NCBI GenBank assembly: GCA_018263655.1
Contig: JAANWY010000184.1
Coordinates: 302 to 11,494 of the forward strand
Origin: Anaerolineales bacterium
Lineage (GTDB): Bacteria; Chloroflexota; Anaerolineae; Epilineales; JAANWY01
Reading direction: 5' to 3'
Length of the DNA: 11,193 nucleotides
The notes under the pieces were generated by a model. That model made no database searches. It was not told the origin of the DNA and saw nothing but the letters and a program-made list of their open reading frames with translations. Numbering within the stretch: the first letter of the stretch is position 1; each line of letters opens with the position of its first letter. Made by a program: the position numbers and the translations under genes. Shown one piece after another: positions 1 to 5,162 of the stretch.

Positions 1-1
1 G

Positions 2-196
2 ATCGGCAAGGCCGGCTTTCGCCACACGTTCAGCGAAACGGACATCGTATGGCTTTCCGACGTCGCAGTGGACCCCGACGGCAACGTCTGGTTGGTGGAT
101 GCCGAAGCCGCTCACGTGATCAAGTTCGATGCTGACGGCAACTACGTAAGTGAGCTGGGAAAACGCTGGACCCGAGGGCCAGGCAACGATCAGTAA
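2..196 (+). CDS. C-terminal end of an NHL/beta-propeller protein (partial, 5' end outside window)
   Basis: The reading frame enters from the left edge and ends at TAA 194-196, giving 64 residues. The peptide contains LSDVAVDPDGNVWLVD followed by HVIKFDADGNYVSELG. This is the pattern of an NHL or six-bladed beta-propeller strand set: a 'V.vDpdGnvwv.D...' blade core, then an 'i.kFd.dG.yv' strand. Proteins of this kind are usually secreted or periplasmic and act as binding scaffolds or lyase/lactonase-like propellers; the visible part gives no catalytic residue. The tail after the blade (KRWTRGPGND) is short, as expected when the last blade closes the propeller. The next coding-like stretch, an Rhs fragment, begins immediately after the stop in another frame, so the two may have been joined by a deletion. 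Function beyond 'propeller' cannot be given. Confidence 0.7.
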   Translation: MGKAGFRHTFSETDIVWLSDVAVDPDGNVWLVDAEAAHVIKFDADGNYVSELGKRWTRGPGNDQ

Positions 197-441
197 TCAG
201 CAGTGCAAGTGGCCGGCTGGCGACCGTCGAGGAATACGAGGGCACGGGGCCGTACACCCTGTACACCGCCACCACCTACGCCTACAACGTGCTGGACAAC
301 CTGATCGATGTGTGGGATGAGGCCGGCAACCACACCGATATCGAGTACGACGAGCTGGGGCGCAAGACGCGCATGGTGGACCCGGACATGGGGGAGTGGG
401 CCTACGCTTATGACGGCGCCGGGCAACCCACAGGACCTTAA
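197..441 (+). pseudogene. Relic of an Rhs/YD-repeat protein (truncated at both ends)
   Basis: Frame 1 is open from about position 154 to TAA 439-441 with no convincing start codon or ribosome binding site. It encodes YAYNVLDNLIDVWDEAGN, then IEYDELGRKTRMVDPDMG, then WAYAYDGAGQPTGP. This is the YD-repeat signature (YD..Gr.t...dp.g...Y.YD..G) of Rhs and teneurin-like proteins, which build large secreted or surface beta-cages, often ending in toxin domains. Intact Rhs proteins exceed 1000 residues; here only about two repeats (some 80 residues) remain, cut in mid-repeat at the right end and running into the neighbouring propeller frame at the left. It is best read as decayed debris from a deletion or rearrangement. 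An assembly join is a possible alternative. No toxin tip or immunity gene is visible nearby. Confidence 0.7.
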
Positions 442-510
442 CAGGTGCAGCTATGTGCGCAATAATCTGCTTGGGCCGGTAACCGCCTTGGAAGTAGAAA
501 TGCCGGCGAG

Positions 511-585
511 ATGGAAAATGGAGAAGAGGATCCATCTTCCAACATCCATTTTCCACTCTCCATCCTCCAGTCTTCAGTCTCCAAT
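511..585. repeat. Degenerate heptamer repeat array with an inverted arm
   Basis: From 530 to 585 the plus strand reads as eight consecutive 7-base units of the form nTCCAnn (atccatc, ttccaac, atccatt, ttccact, ctccatc, ctccagt, cttcagt, ctccaat). The stretch 511-529 carries the complementary TGGA-type heptamers, so GGAAAATGGA (513-522) pairs perfectly with TCCATTTTCC (545-554), and GAAGA (523-527) pairs with TCTTC (535-539) inside that stem. The array starts 70 bases after the Rhs relic and ends two bases before the stop codon of the minus-strand PHP gene, i.e. between convergent transcription units. It may act as an RNA hairpin at the end of the his cluster, but no clear T-run terminator is present. 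Confidence 0.7.
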
Positions 586-587
586 CT

Positions 588-1283
588 CTACGCCTGTCGG
601 AGCACCCCCATCCTCAGCAGCGCCCGTTGCACGAGTTCCTGCGAGTGCACAACCGTAGCCGCCTCCACTTCCTCAGACGTGAGGCCGGCGCCGGCTGCGA
701 CCTTGCGTGCGAACGCCTGATCGATCATGTCCGACGGTGCGTGCGTGTCGGTGTTGACGACCAGCTTTGCGCCGGCAGCGCGGGCAACCTGGGCAACGTG
801 GCCGTTGGTCAGGCTGTGGCCTTTGCGGGCAGAGATTTCCAGATAGGTGTCGTTTTCAGCAGCCAGACGCGCTTCCTCCTCGGTGATGAAGCCGGGGTGG
901 ACCAAGATGTCTACGCCGGGGCATTCGACGGCGGCGCGGTTGCTGCCGGGAGCGGTTGGTTCTACCGGCGTCTCGCCGTGAACGTTGACGATGGCGGCGC
1001 CCAAGCGACGTGCGCGGCGGACCAAAGCGGCGATGGAGTCTGGCGGGCAGTGGGTGAGCTCCACGCCGGGGATGAACGTCAGCGGGAAGTACTGTGCCTG
1101 TTCCTTCGAGAAGCGCACTAGTTTGTCCAGGACGGTTTCCAGGTTTGACGCATCGGCGTGGTCGGTGATGGCCAGGGCGCCGTAGCCCATGACGACGGCA
1201 CGCCGGCAGAACTCGCTGGGCAACAGCTCGCCATCGCTGAAGAAGGAATGGGTGTGCAGGTCGATTTGTTTGATTTCGGTCAT
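588..1283 (-). CDS. PHP-family metal-dependent phosphoesterase (histidinol-phosphate-phosphatase-like)
   Basis: A 231-residue protein if started at the ATG complementary to 1281-1283 (MTEIKQIDLHTHS). It shows the full PHP metal-ligand set: H10 and H12 (DLHTHS), D17, H42 (ITDHAD), E75 (PGVELTH), H102 (VHGET), H129 (VHPG), and D179/H181 (NTDTHA). The PHP fold hydrolyses phosphoesters using a two- or three-metal centre; relatives include the HisK-type histidinol-phosphate phosphatase and the DNA polymerase PHP domain. The overall sequence, including RKGHSLTNGH, resembles a family of about 210-230 residues that databases label 'histidinol phosphate phosphatase domain-containing'; this comparison is from memory. 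It is the last gene of the minus-strand cluster with hisZ and hisG, which supports but does not prove a histidine role. In-frame ATGs at 1305-1307 and further upstream (about 1391) would add residues encoded by the octamer repeat and unlike the family, so the shorter start is preferred. No clear Shine-Dalgarno is present for any of them. Confidence 0.85.
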   Translation of the reverse strand: MTEIKQIDLHTHSFFSDGELLPSEFCRRAVVMGYGALAITDHADASNLETVLDKLVRFSKEQAQYFPLTFIPGVELTHCPPDSIAALVRRARRLGAAIVNVHGETPVEPTAPGSNRAAVECPGVDILVHPGFITEEEARLAAENDTYLEISARKGHSLTNGHVAQVARAAGAKLVVNTDTHAPSDMIDQAFARKVAAGAGLTSEEVEAATVVHSQELVQRALLRMGVLRQA

Positions 1284-1325
1284 TTGGTCGGCTAGTCGGT
1301 TAGTCATTTTGTCGATTGGTCGATT
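1278..1325. repeat. Six tandem degenerate octamers covering the PHP start codon
   Basis: The trinucleotide GTC recurs at exactly 8-base spacing on the plus strand: 1279, 1287, 1295, 1303, 1311 and 1319. This gives the units ggtcattt, ggtcggct, agtcggtt, agtcattt, tgtcgatt, ggtcgatt. Read on the minus strand the unit is roughly aanYgacc. Two of the units (those with gtcat) create minus-strand ATG codons at 1283 and 1307, the two plausible starts of the PHP gene. The period (8) differs from the heptamer array at the other end of the same gene. Confidence 0.75.
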
Positions 1326-1353
1326 AGAGTATGACCAAAAACTGTTGGGCCCC

Positions 1354-1455
1354 GTTCGTAGTAAGCGCCTACCTTCGGTGCAGGCAGACACGTAGCGTTA
1401 GCGGAGTAGCGTTTTACGGCACTCCGCCCTGCGGGCTACGTGCCTGACTACGAAC
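1354..1455. repeat. Nested imperfect palindrome (about 100 bp) between plsC and the PHP gene
   Basis: Four successive arm pairs nest around one centre: GTTCGTAGT 1354-1362 with ACTACGAAC 1447-1455; CAGGCA 1381-1386 with TGCCTG 1441-1446; ACGTAGC 1390-1396 with GCTACGT 1435-1441; GCGGAGT 1401-1407 with ACTCCGC 1421-1427. The left side has extra unpaired bases at 1363-1380. The right arm contains the minus-strand TAG stop of the acyltransferase gene (complement of 1448-1450). As RNA it would fold into a long interrupted hairpin between two co-oriented genes, so it could be an intercistronic stabiliser or attenuator, or a miniature dispersed palindromic (REP/MITE-like) insertion. No transposase or target duplication was recognised. 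Confidence 0.7.
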
Positions 1456-2200
1456 CTTCCGACGCATTTTGGCCAGGCTCGGTCGATTGGGTGTGAGTCA
1501 TGTGCTTGAGTGGCTTAGGTCGTCTATCTTCTGACCAGTCGGCGTACACACCGCGATATTGGGGCGGCAGGAGTTGGGCGATGCGCAGCATCATTTCGTC
1601 GCTCAAGGCATGGAAATCGGGCCGGCCCTCGGCGGGCGCCTCGAGCTTGTACGGCTCCCCGATGACGACGCGGATTCTCGGCCGGCGCCACCGGCGCCAC
1701 GCGCTGAATACTTTCTCCGTGCCCGTTATGCCAATGGGCAGGATCGTCGCGTCTGCCCGCACAGCCAAGAACGCGGCCCCAGGCTTGCCTCGGATGAGGG
1801 TCTTGGCCGAACTGCGCGTGCCCTCGGGAGCGACGCCCAGTATGCCACCCATCTCGAGAATGTCCCGTGCCTGGCGCAAAGCTTTTCTGTCGGCCGTACC
1901 TCGGCGCACGAAGATCACGTGGACAGTCCGCATAATCAGACCGCGCAGGCCAATTCGGTGTTTGTCGGCCGCGAAGACGGCCACCTCGTGTGGGATCGCG
2001 GGCATCACGGCCGGCAGATCGACTGCGCTGACGTGGTTGGTCGTGATCATCAACGGACCGTCTGCCGGCACGTTCTCTTGCCCAGAGACCTTGTAGTCCG
2101 TCAGCAGGAAAAGCAGAAACCGTACTAAGATCCGCAGACTCCGGTACCACAGGGCGTGCAACTGACTCCCTCGTTGTCTAAGCGGCACGTTCTTGCTCAT
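1448..2200 (-). CDS. plsC: 1-acyl-sn-glycerol-3-phosphate acyltransferase (PlsC/LPLAT family)
   Basis: A 250-residue protein with all main PlsC blocks: NHVSAVD (catalytic H56 and D61 of the H-x4-D motif), FVRRG at 97-101, APEGTRS (EGTR at 126-129, glycerol-phosphate binding), and LPIGI at 154-158. A hydrophobic stretch at about residues 22-34 (ILVRFLLFLL) would tether it to the inner face of the membrane. The family transfers an acyl chain from acyl-ACP or acyl-CoA to lysophosphatidate, producing phosphatidate for phospholipid synthesis. Length and motif order are normal; exact acceptor specificity cannot be read from sequence. The ATG at 2198-2200 lies 23 bases inside the end of hisG and has no good Shine-Dalgarno, so translation is probably coupled to hisG. 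The final 30 residues are polar and not part of the acyltransferase core. The stop lies in the right arm of the palindrome at 1354-1455. Confidence 0.9.
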   Translation of the reverse strand: MSKNVPLRQRGSQLHALWYRSLRILVRFLLFLLTDYKVSGQENVPADGPLMITTNHVSAVDLPAVMPAIPHEVAVFAADKHRIGLRGLIMRTVHVIFVRRGTADRKALRQARDILEMGGILGVAPEGTRSSAKTLIRGKPGAAFLAVRADATILPIGITGTEKVFSAWRRWRRPRIRVVIGEPYKLEAPAEGRPDFHALSDEMMLRIAQLLPPQYRGVYADWSEDRRPKPLKHMTHTQSTEPGQNASEGS

Positions 2201-2840
2201 CTCTGCGGGCGGCTATTGCCTCTTGCAATCGATCTACGACCTGGTTGACCTCGCTCAGCCGCAGCTTGTGTGTGGCGCGGTTGATGATCAGTACGGCTTC
2301 CGATTCCATGATCACGCGCAGCTCCTCCAGCCCATTGGCGCGCAGGGTGCGTCCGGTCTCGACAATGTCTACGATGAGGTCGGCAAGGCCGACGACGGGC
2401 GCTAGCTCAATGGACCCGCGCAGGGTGATGATCTCAACTGACAGCCCCCGTCCGAGGAAGTAGTCTCGGGCCAAGCGGGGGTATTTGGTCGCCACGCGCA
2501 CGTCGGGGCGCAGCCGGAGCGGCACATCGCCGAGGTCTTTGGGGGCGGCCACCGAGAGCCGGCACTGCGCGACCCCCAGCCGCAGTGGCTGATACACGTC
2601 GGCGTTGGTCTCCATTACGACGTCCAGGCCGGCCACTCCCAGATCGGCTGCGCCGTGCTCGACGTAGGTGGGAACATCGTCGGGCTTGGCCAGCAAGAAG
2701 CGTAGGGCGCCCTGTTCGTCATCGGCGATGAGGCGCCGGCCGTTGTGCAAGTCTGGCACGGTGTAGCCGGCACTCTCGAACAGTGCGACTGTGTCGGGCA
2801 GCAATTTCCCTTTCGAGACGGCGACGGTCAGTGATTTCAT
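2178..2840 (-). CDS. hisG: ATP phosphoribosyltransferase, short-form catalytic subunit (HisG-S)
   Basis: HisG joins ATP and PRPP to give phosphoribosyl-ATP, the committed step of histidine synthesis in the cytosol. The 220-residue product starts with VAVSKGKLL (the usual PKGRL-type N-terminus). It has the substrate-domain motif YVEHGAADLGVAGLDVV at 59-75 and the family signature E145-L166 (E-x5-G ... D-I-V-E-T-G-R-T-L), whose ETGRT loop binds the PRPP phosphates. It ends at about the length of short-form enzymes, without the C-terminal regulatory domain of long HisG, and so needs HisZ, which is encoded just upstream. The start overlaps the hisZ stop by four bases (ATGA, 2837-2840) and lacks its own Shine-Dalgarno, pointing to coupled translation and equal subunit output. 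Feedback inhibition by histidine in such enzymes is exerted through the HisZ partner (established for the family). Confidence 0.95.
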   Translation of the reverse strand: MKSLTVAVSKGKLLPDTVALFESAGYTVPDLHNGRRLIADDEQGALRFLLAKPDDVPTYVEHGAADLGVAGLDVVMETNADVYQPLRLGVAQCRLSVAAPKDLGDVPLRLRPDVRVATKYPRLARDYFLGRGLSVEIITLRGSIELAPVVGLADLIVDIVETGRTLRANGLEELRVIMESEAVLIINRATHKLRLSEVNQVVDRLQEAIAARRDEQERAA

Positions 2841-4096
2841 TGCTTATCCATGATCTGGGAGTCTGGCTCCGCGGACGGAGACTCGTGGACGACGTGCAGT
2901 TCTCCTGCCCCGCTGCATGCCAAAACTTGCCGAATGTGGCGTTTCTCCGCGTACACCTTCAGCTCTTCGCTGGATCGTCCAAGCACGTCGTATTCTACGC
3001 GTACGCCACTCTTGCGCAAGTCTTCAACGACCCAGCGGCAGGCCGGGTGGTCGCAGGCTGCGACGACGGCTTCGGGAGCGACGGGAGCTGTTGCTCGCCC
3101 TCGCTCTTTCAGGGCCAGCAGCACGCGTTCGATACCCAGGCCCCAGCCGACAGCCGGCAGCGGATCGCCGTAGTGCCCGACCAAGTCGTCGTAGCGCCCG
3201 CCGTTCACGACTGAAAACCCGAGCCCGCGGACGAATCCCTCGAACGTGATGCCGGTGTAGTAGTCCATTCCCCGCACCTCGCCCAAGTCGAGCAAGATGT
3301 GGCCGGCGAGTTCTCGTTTGCGTAGCAGCCGGTAGACGTCCTCCAGGTGATCCAACGCCTGATGGGCGGCGCCGTTCGCAGCTGACGCGCGCGCCTCGGT
3401 GAGAATTGATGCACCTCCCGCCAGCTTGGGCAGCGCAGCGATAGCTCGGCGGGACTCTGGGTCAATACCCAGTTCTTCTAACAGGTTTGTCAGAGCCGAA
3501 ACGTTGCGCCCGTCAACCGCTGTGCGAACGCGGCTCGTGTCTTCCTGTGACAGGTCGAGGTCCGCCAGTAAGGCGCGGAAGTAGGCCATCTGCCCCAGGC
3601 TGATCTGGAAGTCGGTGACACCTGCCGTACGCATAGCTTCGATGGCCAGAGCCAGGGCTTCGGCGTCGGCCTCGGGCGTGGCGGCGCCGATGAGTTCGAT
3701 GCCGGCCTGGGTGAACTCGCGCTGCCGGCCGGCCTGTGGTTCTTCGAAGCGAAAGACATTTTCGACGTAGAAGAAACGCAGCGGCAGTGGTTGATCGTAC
3801 AGCTTAGTCCCGGCGACCCGCGCGATGGGGATCGTCAGGTCTGGGCGCAGCGCCAGCGTGCGTCCGTCGCGGTCGAACAGGCGGTACATCTGCTCCCGTA
3901 GTTCGGCGCCGGCGCCGGCCGCGTAGCTGTCGTAGTATTCGAACGTCGGCGGAATGATCTGGCTGTATCCCCAGCGGGGGAACAGCTCGCGGAGCCGGTT
4001 TTCTATCTCGGCGATGTTGGCCGCCTCATCGAGGAACAAGTCTTTGACGCCGTGAGGCAGTTGCCGGCTCAGCGGCGGAAGATCCTTCAATTGCAT
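2837..4096 (-). CDS. hisZ: ATP phosphoribosyltransferase regulatory subunit HisZ
   Basis: HisZ is a catalytically inactive relative of histidyl-tRNA synthetase that activates short HisG and carries histidine feedback. The 419-residue product has a class II synthetase-like core: LPHGVKDLF near the start, RPDLT at 84-88 (HisZ usually has RPD.T where the true synthetase has RPEGT), FRFEEPQAGRQREFTQAG at 115-132, DYYTGITFEGF at 278-288, GGRYDDLV at 299-306, and motif 3-like GWGLGIERVLLAL at 317-329. Residues about 341-405 resemble the C-terminal anticodon-binding fold of HisS, which many HisZ proteins lack, so this is a long HisZ. Pairing with short hisG, overlapping by 4 bases, supports HisZ over HisS. 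The start at 4094-4096 is chosen because the upstream ATG (4153) would fall inside the -35 box of the promoter, and because GGGGAGGAG directly precedes it. That Shine-Dalgarno is very close to ATG; a TTG two codons later would be better spaced. Confidence 0.9.
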   Translation of the reverse strand: MQLKDLPPLSRQLPHGVKDLFLDEAANIAEIENRLRELFPRWGYSQIIPPTFEYYDSYAAGAGAELREQMYRLFDRDGRTLALRPDLTIPIARVAGTKLYDQPLPLRFFYVENVFRFEEPQAGRQREFTQAGIELIGAATPEADAEALALAIEAMRTAGVTDFQISLGQMAYFRALLADLDLSQEDTSRVRTAVDGRNVSALTNLLEELGIDPESRRAIAALPKLAGGASILTEARASAANGAAHQALDHLEDVYRLLRKRELAGHILLDLGEVRGMDYYTGITFEGFVRGLGFSVVNGGRYDDLVGHYGDPLPAVGWGLGIERVLLALKERGRATAPVAPEAVVAACDHPACRWVVEDLRKSGVRVEYDVLGRSSEELKVYAEKRHIRQVLACSGAGELHVVHESPSAEPDSQIMDKQ

Positions 4097-4105
4097 CTCC
4101 TCCCC
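4097..4105 (-). promoter_or_regulatory. Strong but tightly spaced ribosome binding site of hisZ
   Basis: The minus strand reads GGGGAGGAG immediately before ATG at 4096. The GGAGG core leaves only two bases to ATG, shorter than the usual 5-9. The in-frame TTG six bases further on would have about eight bases of spacing, so either start is possible and the product would differ by two residues. Confidence 0.55.
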
Positions 4106-4124
4106 ATGTTTTCTCACCTGGACA

Positions 4125-4153
4125 ACTATACATGCAAGGCGTCTTCTTGTCAA
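4125..4153 (-). promoter_or_regulatory. Sigma70-type promoter for the hisZ-hisG-plsC-PHP cluster
   Basis: On the minus strand there is a perfect -35 box TTGACA (complement of 4148-4153), a spacer of exactly 17 bases, and a -10 box TATAGT (complement of 4125-4130, five of six matches to TATAAT). Transcription would begin near 4118, leaving a leader of only about 20 bases before the hisZ start, too short for a T-box or histidine leader peptide. The arrangement therefore implies simple initiation control, with feedback inhibition of the enzyme as the likely main regulation. Confidence 0.75.
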
Positions 4154-4161
4154 AAATCCTC

Positions 4162-4219
4162 GCCACTACGCCACTACCTCAAACAAGTTCGAGCGTCCGG
4201 ACGCCGCAACTTGTTGCGG
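4162..4219. repeat. Palindromic element in the divergent hisZ / DUF4058 region
   Basis: An 8-base direct duplication GCCACTAC (4162-4169, 4170-4177) precedes a set of dyads: AACAAGTT 4182-4189 with AACTTGTT 4208-4215 as outer arms, the perfect palindrome CGTCCGGACG 4194-4203, and CCGCAA-cttg-TTGCGG 4204-4219. The last hairpin competes with the outer arms because both use 4208-4215. The element lies upstream of the -35 of the his promoter and about 85 bases upstream of the DUF4058 promoter candidate. It could be an operator for one or both genes or a dispersed intergenic palindrome. Confidence 0.55.
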
Positions 4220-4281
4220 ACTGAGAGCGTCGGCCACCGGCTTTACAAACTTGGGATGCACACGGGCTGCTAGGCGCGCAT

Positions 4282-4309
4282 TTGCGCCGGGCGGGATTTG
4301 TACTACAAT
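4282..4309 (+). promoter_or_regulatory. Possible promoter of the DUF4058 gene
   Basis: A -10-like TACAAT (4304-4309) lies 34 bases before the ATG at 4344, with a weak -35-like TTGCGC (4282-4287) 16 bases upstream. Only the -10 is a good match, so this is a tentative call; no other stronger pair was found in the 4154-4343 gap on this strand. Confidence 0.35.
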
Positions 4310-4343
4310 ACAGTTCGCAGGTACTCATATTTGGGAGATAACT

Positions 4344-5123
4344 ATGCCCTCACCGTTTCCTGGGATGGATCCCTATCTCGAAGGCTCGCTCTGGACGAGT
4401 GTGCACTTCTCACTCAGTGCTGAAATCGCCCGACAGTTGGCGCCCAAGGTACGCCCGCGTTACTTGGTGCTGCCGGCTGAGCGCTTCGTGATGGAGATTT
4501 CAGAAGGTGTCACCGTCACTAGGGCTGACATTTACCCCGATGCCGGTGTAGCCCACACCAAGCTTGAGCGTCCGCCATCGGGCGGTGACAGCGCAACAAT
4601 AGCGTCTGCGCCACTCAGATTGGCGACGGTGATTCCCTCGGCTGTCCCTCATGTGACGATTGAAATTCGGGACGCTGCAAACCGTAGGCTAGTGGCTGCG
4701 ATTGAAGTACTCTCGCCTACCAATAAGCGCGGAAGTGGGCGGGAGGAGTATCTTGCCAAACGGCGGCGCATTCTGTTGAGTACGGCTCACCTAATGGAGA
4801 TTGATCTGCTGCGAACTGGTGAGCGAGTACCGATGCAGGAGCCCCTGCCGGACGATGTGCCGTACTTCGTCTTTTTGAGTCGTGCTGAAAACCGACCTCT
4901 CGTGGACGTTTGGCCGATTGCTCTGGACGAGCCGTTACCTGTTGTGCCGGTGCCGCTTCTACCCGATGACGCCGATGTGCCCCTTGACCTTCAGCAAGCT
5001 TTTTCAGCGGTCTACGACGATCTGGGGTTCGATCTTGCTGTGGATTACGCGCAGCCTCCAGAGGTCCCATTGCAGGGAGAGGCTGCACATATCGCGGATG
5101 AGCTTTTGCAGGATGCGAGATAG
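4344..5123 (+). CDS. DUF4058 family protein
   Basis: The 259-residue product begins MPSPFPGMDPYLE, the characteristic opening of DUF4058 proteins, which are common in Cyanobacteria, Chloroflexota and Planctomycetes and have no established function. ATG 4344 has GGGAGA (4333-4338) five bases upstream; an earlier in-frame ATG (4251) would add 31 unconserved residues and is rejected. Other visible conserved features are YLVLPAERFV (40-49), a D-I-Y-P-D-A-G-V stretch (62-69), IEVLSPTNK (120-128), a basic/aromatic helix REEYLAKRRRILL, and MEIDLLR (151-157). There is no signal peptide or membrane segment, so it is probably cytosolic. The P65-D66 ... E121-V-L-S-P ... K128 layout recalls the PD-(D/E)XK-type Uma2 proteins, an inference by eye only. 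The 39-base gap to the downstream hydrolase suggests co-transcription. Confidence 0.9.
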   Translation: MPSPFPGMDPYLEGSLWTSVHFSLSAEIARQLAPKVRPRYLVLPAERFVMEISEGVTVTRADIYPDAGVAHTKLERPPSGGDSATIASAPLRLATVIPSAVPHVTIEIRDAANRRLVAAIEVLSPTNKRGSGREEYLAKRRRILLSTAHLMEIDLLRTGERVPMQEPLPDDVPYFVFLSRAENRPLVDVWPIALDEPLPVVPVPLLPDDADVPLDLQQAFSAVYDDLGFDLAVDYAQPPEVPLQGEAAHIADELLQDAR

Positions 5124-5162
5124 GCGGATGATGTCTGGTGTCGGTGTTCCTGGTGAAGGGGC

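Noticed and set aside
1284..1391. N-terminal extension of the PHP protein to about 1391
   Set aside because: The added residues are encoded by the octamer repeat and part of the palindrome, and the PHP family starts just before the HTH motif.
1500..2128. Long plus-strand and alternate minus-strand open frames over the acyltransferase gene
   Set aside because: They are rich in Arg, Pro and Ser, match no family, and lie in other frames of the clearly conserved plsC gene; typical high-GC shadows.
2837..4096. Annotation of the gene as histidyl-tRNA synthetase (hisS)
   Set aside because: It has RPDLT in place of the synthetase RPEGT and overlaps a short-form hisG that requires HisZ.
4097..4124. 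Histidine attenuator or T-box leader before hisZ
   Set aside because: The predicted leader is only about 20 bases, with no run of His codons and no room for a leader fold.
4251..4343. N-terminal extension of the DUF4058 gene from ATG 4251
   Set aside because: The extension would cover the putative promoter and lacks a ribosome binding site; the family starts at MPSPFPGMDPYLE.
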